Shown: positions 5,988 through 12,755 of the stretch, in pieces
Position numbering within the stretch: the first letter of the stretch is position 1
Layout of the letters: every line of letters begins with the position of its first letter
NCBI GenBank assembly: GCA_023450615.1
Contig: JAEXGT010000054.1
Span: forward strand, 1 to 13,316
Direction of reading: 5' to 3'
DNA length: 13,316 nucleotides
From: Pseudomonadota bacterium
GTDB lineage: Bacteria; Pseudomonadota; Alphaproteobacteria; Rhizobiales; Beijerinckiaceae
Program-made: the position numbers and the translations under genes
The notes under the pieces: generated by a model
Told to the model about the DNA's origin: nothing
The model's input: the letters and a program-made list of their open reading frames with translations, nothing else
Database searches by the model: none

Positions 5988-8900
5988 TTACAGCCACCAC
6001 TGCCAGGCTCCGTCGACCATGCCGCCCTTGAGCTGCTCGGCCTTGATGCCCTCGATCAGGATCTTGCGGCCATCGTTGACCGTGATCTCAACACCCTTGT
6101 GTACAAACCACTCCGACACGTTCTTCGGCTTGTTGTTGGTGTTGCCCCAGAAATCGCTGGTCGAGCTCGACACCCCCATCAGCCGGATCACGTCGCCATA
6201 GCCGAAGTCCTTGATCACGTCGAAGCCGCTGTTGGCATGGAACACGAACTTGTCGTTGCCGGCCCCACCGCACAGGGTATCGTTGCCCGCGTTGCCCTGC
6301 AGGGCATCGTCGCCCTCCTCGCCATACAGGGTGTCGTCGCCTTGACCGCCCCGCATCGTGTCCGAGCCGGTGCCGCCATACAGCCAGTCGCCCTGATCGC
6401 CGCCCGACAGCTCGTCATTGCCCTCGCCGCCGAACAGCGTGTCGTAGCCGTCATCGCCGTTGAGGGCGTCGTGGCCCTCCTGACCGTAGAGCAGATCGTG
6501 GTCGCTGCCACCGTGGAGCACGTCGTCGCCGGTGCCGCCCCACAGGGTGTCGTTGCCCTCGTCGCCCTGCAGCCAGTCGTATTCGGCGCCGCCATACAGG
6601 TAGTCCCGGCCGGTGCCGCCCACGAGACCGTCCACGCCTTCCCCGCCGTAGAGGAAGTCGTCGCCGCCCTCGCCGTAGAGCCAGTCATGGCCCTCGCCGC
6701 CGTGCAGCGTATCGCTGCCCGCGCCGCCCCAGAGATAGTCGTAGCCGTCATCGCCGATGAGCAGGTCGTGGCCCTCCATGCCGTAGAGCTTGTCGCCGTC
6801 GGCTCCGCCCGAGATCACGTCGTTGCCGTCATCGCCCTGGAGCCAGTCCTGGCCGGCGCCGCCGTTGAGGCTGTCGTCGCCGTCCCCGCCCATGAGCGCG
6901 TCCACGCCGTCATCGCCGATGATGATGTCGTGGCCGGTGCCGCCCTGGAACCAGTCGGAGCCGGAGCCGCCATAGAGCGTGTCGTCGCCCTCTCCGCCAT
7001 AGAGCGTGTCGTCGCCCTCGCCGGCGTCGAAGTAATCGTGGCCCTTGCCGCCGTAGAGCTGGTCGTTGCCAGCGCCGCCGCGCAGGCTGTCGTTGCCCTC
7101 GCCCGCCACGATCACGTCGTGCCCCTGGTAGCCGAGCAGCGAGTCGTTGCCGGCGCCGCCGATGAGGTAGTCGGAATAGACGCCGCCGTAGACCGTGTCG
7201 TTGCCGGCGCCGGCATCGATCACCGAGCCGGAGACCTTGAAGGCGCCGGAGCGGCCCCCATGCGCGCCGACCTCGAGCCAGTGCTGCTGCACCCAGGCAT
7301 CGTCGTAGCCGTTGGCCTTCTTGACCGCGGCCACATCCGGGTTGGCGGCGAGATAGCCCGCCACGTCGAAGGCCGCACCCCAATCCGCGCCGAGCTGCGA
7401 GCCACCGGCCCAGCCACCGGCCCGGCCCTCGAAGCGGCCCGAGCTCACCCAGTGATGATAGGCCCAGGAGCGGTCGAAGCCGTTGGCCGCGATGGTCGCC
7501 GCCACGTCCGCGTTCTTGGCCAAGTAGTCGTCGATGTTGAAGTTCATGCTCTCGGCAGTGCCGACGATGATCGTGTCATCATAGGCCGAGCCGAGCACGT
7601 TCTCGATGTCCTTCAGCCGGTCGCCCAGCGCCGCGCCGGCATCGCCGTAGCCGCCAGAGAGGTTGACATGCACACGGCTCCAGCTGTTCGAGTAATCGAC
7701 CGTATCGGTGCCTGCGCCGCCGATCAGCGTATCCGCCTCGGCATCGTTGAACGAACCGCCGTGCAGCAGATCGTCGCCCGCGCCGCCGTCGAGCAGGTCG
7801 CTGCCGGTGTTGCCGAGCAGCACGTCGTCGCCGGTGCCGCCGAAGACCTGATCGTCGCCGGTGCCGCCATCGATCGCATCATTGCCCTCGCCGCCCTCGA
7901 TCAGATCGTCGCCATGGTTGCCATGAAGCGCGTCGTTGCCGGAGCCGCCGAACATCCTGTCGTCGCCATTGCCGCCGGACAGGAAGTCCTTGCCCTCGCC
8001 GCCGTCGAGGCTGTCATTGCCGTCACCGCCAATGAGGCTGTCGTTGCCGGCGCCGCCAAGCAGCGTGTCGTTGCCGAGACGGCCCTCGATCCGGTCATTG
8101 CCGGCGCCGCCGTCCATGTAATCGTTGCCGGTGACGTTGAGGCCATCCTTCGTGCCGGCGAGGCCGTCGTCGAGAAGATCGTCGCCTGCGCCGCCATAGA
8201 TCGTGTCGTCACCATGGCCGCCATGCAGCGCGTCATGGCCGTTGCCGCCGTCGAGCACGTCGTTGCCGTCCTCACCGGAGAGCACATCGCTGTCGCCGCC
8301 GCCGCTGATCGTGTCGTTGCCCGCGCCGCCATAGAACAGATCGATGCCGTCCGTGCCCTGGATCAGGTCATGGTCAGCCCCGCTGGCCTTGGCGCGGAAG
8401 GTCTTCTGCATGCTGTTCTGTTGGACGACGCCGGTGAAGTCGAGCGCCTCACGATCGATCGTGCCGCCGTTCTCCTTCCAGCCTTCCCACTTGGAATCGC
8501 CAATGGTTTGGGGGGTGTTCTCGAGGTTTGGAGCTCCCTTCAGGCTCCAATCGAGCATACGCCTCCAGGTATCCCATAAACCGCCATCACCATGAACGGC
8601 CTCCCAGCGATCGGAGCCAACTTCGGTGGAAGTGGACGGGGTACCAGTTTCAGGTGGCCTGGTTCCTTCCTCATCGATCCACCCACCCGTTGTTTCGAGA
8701 GTCGTAATCTCATTGGAGCCCCCAATGAGTTTCTCCGTGCGCTCGATATACCGGCCATTGCCGAGGGCATCGGTGACGTATTCGAAAGTCGTTCGCGTCT
8801 TTTCCTGAACAGTCAGCCCAGTCTCGCCCATCGTAAGCTTAAGTACAGCTCCACCTTCTTCATAGACGAGAATATAAACTTCGCCCTTAGCGCCCTTTAC

Positions 8901-10025
8901 GACCAAGGGAATTCCGGACCCCTCCGTCTCTTCCACAAGAGTTCTCGTGTGTTCGAACCCGGTTAGGCTATCAACATACTTTGCGATACATTTGCCATTC
9001 GGTCCCACGTCATAAGAAAGGACCCCTTTATTGGATAGCCCCCATTCATTGACATGGACAATGGTTTTGGATCCATCAGCTCTCGACTGAATGAAAGTGA
9101 TAGACCCGTCTTCATCCACAGTCGAACTGGCTACGCCAGCTCCTCCCGCCTCGGAGATAAGCTCTCTTTCTTCAACTTCCCCAGTGTAAGAAACGTTCTT
9201 CTGAATAACTTGCCCATTAGCTCGCGTCTCGAATGTAATGTTGTACCCCTCAAGGGCGCCGTCATACCAGACAAACGCCAGAACTTTCGAGCCATCTTCG
9301 CGCACTGAAACAGCAGAGATCGAAGAACTACCCATCTCAATTTTTGTATTAAGATGATTGCTTAATTCAGGTATGATAACTCTTTCTTGTGAAATACCCG
9401 TCTCAAAACTGGTTGACTTCTCGACAACCTGTCCATTACTGAGCACCTCATATTTATAAGTTAATTTATCAACAACTTTACCATTCTCATCATGTATAAT
9501 TACAGTCTTATATTTGTTCTCATAAGACTCCACTCTAGACAAGTGAGTGTGTCCAGTAGTCGGGTCTATGTATATCTGAGGAAACTCACCAGCCTCATTT
9601 TCACTAAACAATTCCGTGGCGCTAGAATTTCCATTTGAGTCAACATAGTGCTGAACAATACGCCCTTCTTGAGTGACTTCGATCTTGACGAATTTCATCA
9701 AGACCATATTGCCATTTGCATCAAACGTAGCGACTGACTTTGTATTATTAGAACTATCGATTTTTGTAAGTGTCGTTGAGCCGTCGGGATTATTAGTAAC
9801 GGTAGCGCCGTTCGTGCCTTTGACGGTGACCTGCCCGACTTTTACTTCGTTGCCCTGTTGAGCCCCGCCATAACTTATGTGCCCTCCTGAGCCGTCGAAG
9901 AAGTCATTCATCGCTTGCTCAAGGCGCGACAGGACTGTTCCACCGCCGTAGTGAATGCCCGCGATCGCTGCCGCGATACCGTCAACATACTGAACGATAT
10001 GGCCATCCCAATCGTCGTCTCTCAT
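5988..10025 (-). CDS. Giant RTX calcium-binding protein, probable type I-secreted surface or extracellular protein
   Basis: I start this gene at the ATG at 10025 (1345 residues), because GGGAGGA (10031-10037) stands 5 bases upstream. The reading frame is open to a GTG at 10100, but that start and the ATGs at 10091 and 10031 lack a usable site. Parts: a short unique N-terminus (1-65, no signal peptide); a series of 73-79-residue repeats (about 113-448); a linker (449-553) with WEAVHGDGGLWDTWRRMLDW; RTX array 1 (554-775); an inserted pair of YLAxNPDV repeats (824-930); RTX array 2 (935-1263); and a C-terminal region (1264-1345, FVFHANSGFDVIKDFGYGDV and on to QWWL). The GGxGxDxLx nonapeptides bind calcium and fold a beta-roll after export. 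The C-terminal DxIxDFxxxD region is typical of type I substrates. No enzyme domain is recognised. Two cysteines (346, 1252) are unusual for RTX proteins. No HlyB/HlyD/TolC exporter genes are nearby. Adhesin or matrix protein is a guess. Confidence 0.93.
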   Translation of the reverse strand: MRDDDWDGHIVQYVDGIAAAIAGIHYGGGTVLSRLEQAMNDFFDGSGGHISYGGAQQGNEVKVGQVTVKGTNGATVTNNPDGSTTLTKIDSSNNTKSVATFDANGNMVLMKFVKIEVTQEGRIVQHYVDSNGNSSATELFSENEAGEFPQIYIDPTTGHTHLSRVESYENKYKTVIIHDENGKVVDKLTYKYEVLSNGQVVEKSTSFETGISQERVIIPELSNHLNTKIEMGSSSISAVSVREDGSKVLAFVWYDGALEGYNITFETRANGQVIQKNVSYTGEVEERELISEAGGAGVASSTVDEDGSITFIQSRADGSKTIVHVNEWGLSNKGVLSYDVGPNGKCIAKYVDSLTGFEHTRTLVEETEGSGIPLVVKGAKGEVYILVYEEGGAVLKLTMGETGLTVQEKTRTTFEYVTDALGNGRYIERTEKLIGGSNEITTLETTGGWIDEEGTRPPETGTPSTSTEVGSDRWEAVHGDGGLWDTWRRMLDWSLKGAPNLENTPQTIGDSKWEGWKENGGTIDREALDFTGVVQQNSMQKTFRAKASGADHDLIQGTDGIDLFYGGAGNDTISGGGDSDVLSGEDGNDVLDGGNGHDALHGGHGDDTIYGGAGDDLLDDGLAGTKDGLNVTGNDYMDGGAGNDRIEGRLGNDTLLGGAGNDSLIGGDGNDSLDGGEGKDFLSGGNGDDRMFGGSGNDALHGNHGDDLIEGGEGNDAIDGGTGDDQVFGGTGDDVLLGNTGSDLLDGGAGDDLLHGGSFNDAEADTLIGGAGTDTVDYSNSWSRVHVNLSGGYGDAGAALGDRLKDIENVLGSAYDDTIIVGTAESMNFNIDDYLAKNADVAATIAANGFDRSWAYHHWVSSGRFEGRAGGWAGGSQLGADWGAAFDVAGYLAANPDVAAVKKANGYDDAWVQQHWLEVGAHGGRSGAFKVSGSVIDAGAGNDTVYGGVYSDYLIGGAGNDSLLGYQGHDVIVAGEGNDSLRGGAGNDQLYGGKGHDYFDAGEGDDTLYGGEGDDTLYGGSGSDWFQGGTGHDIIIGDDGVDALMGGDGDDSLNGGAGQDWLQGDDGNDVISGGADGDKLYGMEGHDLLIGDDGYDYLWGGAGSDTLHGGEGHDWLYGEGGDDFLYGGEGVDGLVGGTGRDYLYGGAEYDWLQGDEGNDTLWGGTGDDVLHGGSDHDLLYGQEGHDALNGDDGYDTLFGGEGNDELSGGDQGDWLYGGTGSDTMRGGQGDDTLYGEEGDDALQGNAGNDTLCGGAGNDKFVFHANSGFDVIKDFGYGDVIRLMGVSSSTSDFWGNTNNKPKNVSEWFVHKGVEITVNDGRKILIEGIKAEQLKGGMVDGAWQWWL
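6237..7223 (-). repeat. RTX nonapeptide array 2 (C-terminal, about 36 units)
   Basis: This is a long run of degenerate 27-bp units coding GGxGxDxLx (for example GGAGNDSLL, GGEGDDTLY, GGTGSDTMR), residues about 935-1263 of the 1345-residue protein. Aromatic residues are frequent at the last two positions (LYG, LWGG, WLQGD), which differs from the more LD/I-rich units of array 1. This suggests the two arrays expanded separately. Known role: each pair of units binds calcium in a parallel beta-roll. The unit count is approximate. Confidence 0.9.
6967..7020 (-). repeat. Near-identical 27-bp tandem duplication inside RTX array 2
   Basis: The units at 6967-6993 and 6994-7020 differ only at their last base (26 of 27 identical) and encode two successive DDTLYGGxG nonapeptides. 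Neighbouring units are much more diverged at the DNA level, so this looks like a recent slippage copy. Confidence 0.85.
7236..7556 (-). repeat. Inserted pair of YLAxNPDV-type repeats between the RTX arrays
   Basis: Residues 824-930 interrupt the RTX region. There are two copies: A at 830-868 (7422-7538), DYLAKNADVAATIAANGFDR then SWAYHHWVSSGRFEGR; and B at 886-925 (7251-7370), GYLAANPDVAAVKKANGYDD then AWVQQHWLEVGAHGGR. They share YLAxNxDVAA, NGxDxxW, HWxxxG and GR, so they are an internal duplication. Similar 'YL..NPDV...HY...G..EGR' units are, from memory, found in RTX and glycosyltransferase-associated proteins of alphaproteobacteria and cyanobacteria, with no settled function. Confidence 0.8.
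7701..8366 (-). repeat. RTX nonapeptide array 1 (about 20 units)
   Basis: Residues about 554-775 of the RTX protein consist of GGxGxDxLx units such as GGAGNDTIS, GGNGHDALH and GGAGNDSLI. One unit is stretched by a spacer (DDGLAGTKDGLNVTGNDYMD). The array ends in the common RTX capping segment DTVDYSNSWSRVHVNLSGGY followed by DIENVLGSAYDDTI, which precedes the inserted YLAxNPDV pair. Confidence 0.88.
8682..9686 (-). repeat. Series of 73-79-residue repeats in the low-GC N-terminal module of the RTX protein
   Basis: Residues about 113-448 contain five related segments. Their cores are EVTQEGRIVQHYVDSNGNSS (116), EVLSNGQVVEKSTSFETGIS (193), ETRANGQVIQKNVSYTGEVE (266), DVGPNGKCIAKYVDSLTGFE (339) and a partial copy at about 416 (ALGNGRYIERTEKLIGGSNE). 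Each core is followed by a second conserved strand pair around DGSKxxxxV (VREDGSKVLAFVWY, SRADGSKTIVHVNE). A half copy of that second element precedes the first core (NPDGSTTLTKID). Spacings are 77, 73, 73 and about 77-79 residues. The pattern suggests tandem beta-sheet domains. I do not recognise the family. Confidence 0.75.
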
Positions 10026-10030
10026 GTCCA

Positions 10031-10037
10031 TCCTCCC
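10031..10037 (-). promoter_or_regulatory. Ribosome binding site fixing the RTX start
   Basis: GGGAGGA on the minus strand, then TGGAC, then the ATG at 10025. It overlaps the in-frame ATG at 10031, which rules that ATG out as the main start. It is far better than anything before the GTG at 10100. Confidence 0.7.
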
Positions 10038-10161
10038 AGTCGGGTCTTTTGCCCGGATGTATTGAGTGCCGATGGAGCTGCTCCAGCCCATTGATGGCAC
10101 GGTACGCCGGGAGTGTTCTCGACTGTGGGAAAGACTGACTACTCTCTGATTAGATAGGGTT

Positions 10162-10189
10162 CATATATAAACCAATTAAATTTTTCCAA
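10162..10189 (-). promoter_or_regulatory. Candidate RTX promoter
   Basis: On the minus strand TTGGAA (10184-10189) is followed after 16 bases by TATATG (10162-10167). This would give an mRNA leader of roughly 130 bases before the RTX start. The region is so AT-rich that chance matches are easy. Confidence 0.3.
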
Positions 10190-10402
10190 GTTTCTAGCAC
10201 AAGATTGCCTTACCAATAGTAAGAAATATACTGCTAGTCGCAGGTCTAGACCGTTCAGTCTATATCTCTTGAAGAACGTAAACCACTCCATGCCAAAACC
10301 TGTGCTTATCAATACATTCTAGACGGCAAATTTAATTAAAATTACATTATGTTATTTCAAGGCCGCTTATGATCTTTTTATTTCTACTCGGCGCGGCTTT
10401 GC

Positions 10403-10441
10403 GCAAATAAATAAGCCTCCGTCGCAACCCGCGATGGAGGC
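10403..10441 (-). terminator. Rho-independent terminator of the Crp/Fnr gene
   Basis: GCCTCCGTCGC (10415-10425) pairs with GCGATGGAGGC (10431-10441) around AACCC, an 11-bp stem with one G-T pair. It is followed on the minus strand by TTATTTATTTG. It lies about 65 bases after the Crp/Fnr stop codon. Confidence 0.8.
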
Positions 10442-10504
10442 CCGCTGCGTCGATATCAGCCAGCTTCAATCAAGCCGAATGGCGCCGGAGATTTTCTGAG
10501 CGAT

Positions 10505-11191
10505 TCAGTGATCCGCCCGCATCGCCTCGGCGACACGCTCCTTCAGCACATTCGGCTGACGCAGGATCAATGCGCCACGCGTGCGCTCGATCAACCCTTC
10601 CTGGGTCAGCATCGTGAACTCGCGGGTGATCTGCTCGCGGCGGCAGCCGATGCGGGCGGCGACGATGTGGTGGAAGGGCGGCGGGGTGATGACGCGTTCG
10701 ATGCCCTTCTCGCCGCGCGGCACGGAGAGGCGCAGAAGCTCTGAATAAAGCCGGTGCCGGAGATCGAGCACCGTCTGCTCCATGAACTTGGCGTTCAATT
10801 CGCGCAGGCGCGAGGCCATGAGGCAGAAGAGACGCTCGGCCACGCCCCGGTTGGAGAAGAGCAATTCCTTGAACACGGCTGCCGGCATCACGCAGGCTTC
10901 GCCTCTTGTGAGCGCCGTCACGTTGGCGGAGCGTTTGATGCCGTCGAGGGCAGCGAGCTCGCCGAACACTTCTCCTGGCCTCATCTCGTTGAGGATGACC
11001 TCCTTGCCCGAGGCTGTGCGCATGAGGACGCGCACCTCGCCGGACAAAAGGAAATAGACGTCGGTGGAGAGTTCATCGAAATCGACCAGCACTTCGTCAG
11101 GATCGAAACGGCGCCAATTGGCTCTCGCCTCGAACGGCGCGAGATCGATCTCCAGGCCCTTGAACAAGTGAACATTGGCAAGCCGTGCCAT
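10505..11191 (-). CDS. Crp/Fnr-family transcriptional regulator
   Basis: A 228-residue cytoplasmic regulator. The N-terminal cyclic-nucleotide-binding fold (about 8-125) contains PGEVFGELAALDGIKRSANV (72-91). It keeps the GE pair and the R-S that hold the cyclic phosphate in E. coli Crp, so binding of cAMP or a related ligand is plausible. There is no N-terminal cysteine cluster as in Fnr. A dimerisation helix (about 115-145) leads to a C-terminal winged helix-turn-helix (about 170-212), HHIVAARIGCRREQITREFT with LIERTRGALIL as the wing. The ATG at 11191 has GTGAGG 8 bases upstream. The gene follows wbpA by 77 bases on the same strand, with no terminator between, so it may share that transcript. 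A TATAGT at 11229-11234 could also give it its own promoter. Targets are unknown; the adjacent RTX gene and wbpA are candidates by position only. Confidence 0.92.
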   Translation of the reverse strand: MARLANVHLFKGLEIDLAPFEARANWRRFDPDEVLVDFDELSTDVYFLLSGEVRVLMRTASGKEVILNEMRPGEVFGELAALDGIKRSANVTALTRGEACVMPAAVFKELLFSNRGVAERLFCLMASRLRELNAKFMEQTVLDLRHRLYSELLRLSVPRGEKGIERVITPPPFHHIVAARIGCRREQITREFTMLTQEGLIERTRGALILRQPNVLKERVAEAMRADH

Positions 11192-11268
11192 GTCTTTAAC
11201 CTCACCCGCGTCTGCTGACCTCAGTACAACTATATCACGTTCCGAATTCGTCCAGGCTTCCTACCTTA

Positions 11269-12630
11269 TCAGGCTTTTACGATCCGGTCATTCGCGAGCC
11301 CCGCCTTGGCCAGGCTATTACGCGTATCGATCACGAGCCGGGCGTGGTCCGCAATCAGGCGATAATCCACGTTGTCATGATCGGTGGCGATCAGGACGGC
11401 ATCGTAGGCGGCTATCGTTTCCGCCGTCAGCGGCACGGAGCGGCGTCCGGCCAGGGGGGCATGCCTGCGGGTCGGCGGCAGTTCGGGAATGTGGGGATCA
11501 TGGTAGTCCACGCTCGCGCCCCGGGCCTCGATCAGTTCGATGAGCTTCAGGGAAGGGCTTTCGCGCATGTCGTCCACGTTCTTCTTGTAGGCGGCGCCGA
11601 GCATCAGAATGCGCGAGGCGCTGAAGGGCTTGCCGCTGCGGTCCACGGCCTCCGCCAGACGCTCGACCACGTAATAGGGCATGTGCGTATTCACCTGCCC
11701 CGCCAATTCGATGAAGCGGGTCGTGATGTCGAACTCGCGCGCTTTCCAGGTGAGATAGAAAGGGTCGATGGGGATGCAGTGCCCGCCCAATCCCGGCCCC
11801 GGATAGAACGGCATGAAGCCGAAGGGCTTCGTCTTGGCGGCGTCGATCACCTCCCACACGTCGATGCCCATGGCGGCGTAGACCACCTTCAGCTCGTTCA
11901 CGAGAGCGATGTTCACGGCCCGGAAGATGTTTTCCGTGAGCTTCACGGCCTCTGCCGTGGCGGCGGAGGAAACCGGCACGGTCTTCACCACGAGCTGGCT
12001 ATAGAGCGTATCGGCCAGCGCCAACGCCTCCGGCCCGTCGCCTCCCACCACCTTCGGGATCGTGGAGGTGCCGAAATCGGGATTGCCGGGATCCTCCCGC
12101 TCCGGCGAGAACGCGAGGAAGAAGTCCTTGCCGCTCTTCAGGCCCGTCGCCTCCAGAATGGGCTTGAGCACCTCGTCCGTGGTGCCGGGATAAGTGGTGG
12201 ATTCGAGAACGATCAGCTGCCCCGCGCGCAACCGCTCGGCGATCGAAAGGGCCGTCTTCTCGACATAGGAGAGATCGGGTTCGCGGTGCTTGGTGAGCGG
12301 CGTGGGAACGCAGATCAGAATGGCGTCGGCCTCCGACAAGCGGCTGAAATCGCTCGTCGCCGCGAGGCGCTCTTCCTTCACCGCCGCCGCGACGAGGCTC
12401 GAGGGGACATGCTTGATGTAGCTCTCGCCCCGGTTGAGCCGCTCCACGTAATTGGCGTTGATATCAAAGCCCAGCACATTGAAACCCGCCTTGGCGGCGG
12501 TAAGCGCCAGCGGCAGCCCCACATACCCCATGCCGATGATGCCGATGGTCGCCTGCCGCGCCTTGAAGCGCTCCAGGATCTGAGCGACGCCCATGGCATG
12601 GCTGTCATAAGTTGCGTGGTCGGCTGGCAT
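11269..12630 (-). CDS. wbpA: UDP-N-acetyl-D-glucosamine 6-dehydrogenase (WbpA type)
   Basis: A 453-residue NAD-dependent nucleotide-sugar dehydrogenase of the UDP-glucose/GDP-mannose dehydrogenase family. It oxidises C6 of the sugar twice to a uronic acid, here probably UDP-GlcNAc to UDP-GlcNAcA for surface polysaccharide. Motifs: Rossmann IGIIGMGYVGLPLALTAAKA (29-48), CVPTPL (107-112), ESTTYPGTTDEV (143-154), FSPEREDPGN (174-183), the conserved lysine in EAVKLTEN (K230), and the catalytic cysteine in PGPGLGGHCIPIDPFYL (C285). The UDP-binding C-terminal domain (about 335-453) begins ILMLGAAYKKNVDDMRESPS. The REDPGN and GHCIPIDP signature favours the WbpA/WecC group over plain UDP-glucose dehydrogenase, but substrate needs assay. 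The ATG at 12630 has CGAGGG 9 bases upstream. No other polysaccharide gene adjoins it in the window. Crp/Fnr follows. Confidence 0.9.
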   Translation of the reverse strand: MPADHATYDSHAMGVAQILERFKARQATIGIIGMGYVGLPLALTAAKAGFNVLGFDINANYVERLNRGESYIKHVPSSLVAAAVKEERLAATSDFSRLSEADAILICVPTPLTKHREPDLSYVEKTALSIAERLRAGQLIVLESTTYPGTTDEVLKPILEATGLKSGKDFFLAFSPEREDPGNPDFGTSTIPKVVGGDGPEALALADTLYSQLVVKTVPVSSAATAEAVKLTENIFRAVNIALVNELKVVYAAMGIDVWEVIDAAKTKPFGFMPFYPGPGLGGHCIPIDPFYLTWKAREFDITTRFIELAGQVNTHMPYYVVERLAEAVDRSGKPFSASRILMLGAAYKKNVDDMRESPSLKLIELIEARGASVDYHDPHIPELPPTRRHAPLAGRRSVPLTAETIAAYDAVLIATDHDNVDYRLIADHARLVIDTRNSLAKAGLANDRIVKA

Positions 12631-12670
12631 CGAAGGGCCCTCGGGTATTCCGTTACGTCACAAATCCTTA

Positions 12671-12686
12671 CCTAAGGCACCTTAGG
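12671..12686. promoter_or_regulatory. Perfect 7+2+7 palindrome in the divergent wbpA / ABC-F space
   Basis: CCTAAGG, CA, CCTTAGG lies 40 bases before the wbpA start and 70 before the ABC-F start. It could be an operator for one or both divergent promoters. It is not a good terminator, because no T run follows on either strand. The binding protein is unknown. Confidence 0.45.
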
Positions 12687-12755
12687 GAAAAGCCCAAGCT
12701 CGCTTACCTTGCGTCAGCACCTTGCCAGAGCCCTTTTCACAGGCCAAAAGGCGGC

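Larger units (their letters stand above)
10026..10504. other. AT-rich intergenic region upstream of the RTX gene
   Basis: No coding region is seen here. It carries the probable 5' leader and promoter of the RTX gene and, at its right end, the terminator of the Crp/Fnr gene. The 10120-10380 part is strikingly AT-rich; a hand count of 10321-10380 gives 16 G+C in 60 bases. It contains AATTTAATTAAAATT-like near-palindromes (about 10328-10342) and a small perfect palindrome, GGTCTAGACC (10243-10252). I see no RNA gene, insertion-sequence ends or long repeats. Confidence 0.6.

Noticed and set aside
6237..8366. CRISPR-like regular repeats
   Set aside because: The periodicity is 27 bases without spacers, the units are degenerate and encode GGxGxDxLx in frame. 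This is protein repeat DNA.
5955..8579. An 874-residue open frame on the plus strand, rich in Val/Ala
   Set aside because: It is the antisense of the RTX arrays. Regular 27-base GC-rich units keep the opposite frame free of stops and produce a monotonous V-A-L pattern. The minus strand has a recognised domain order, a ribosome site and a terminator.
10026..10100. Longer RTX protein from the GTG at 10100 or the ATG at 10091
   Set aside because: There is no ribosome site before either. GGGAGGA is positioned correctly only for the ATG at 10025.
10243..10252. GGTCTAGACC palindrome as an operator
   Set aside because: A single 10-base palindrome with no position relative to a firm promoter is too weak to call a site.
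11344..12675. A 443-residue plus-strand frame
   Set aside because: It is antisense to wbpA, which shows all family motifs. The His/Arg/Gly-rich shadow product has no recognisable features.
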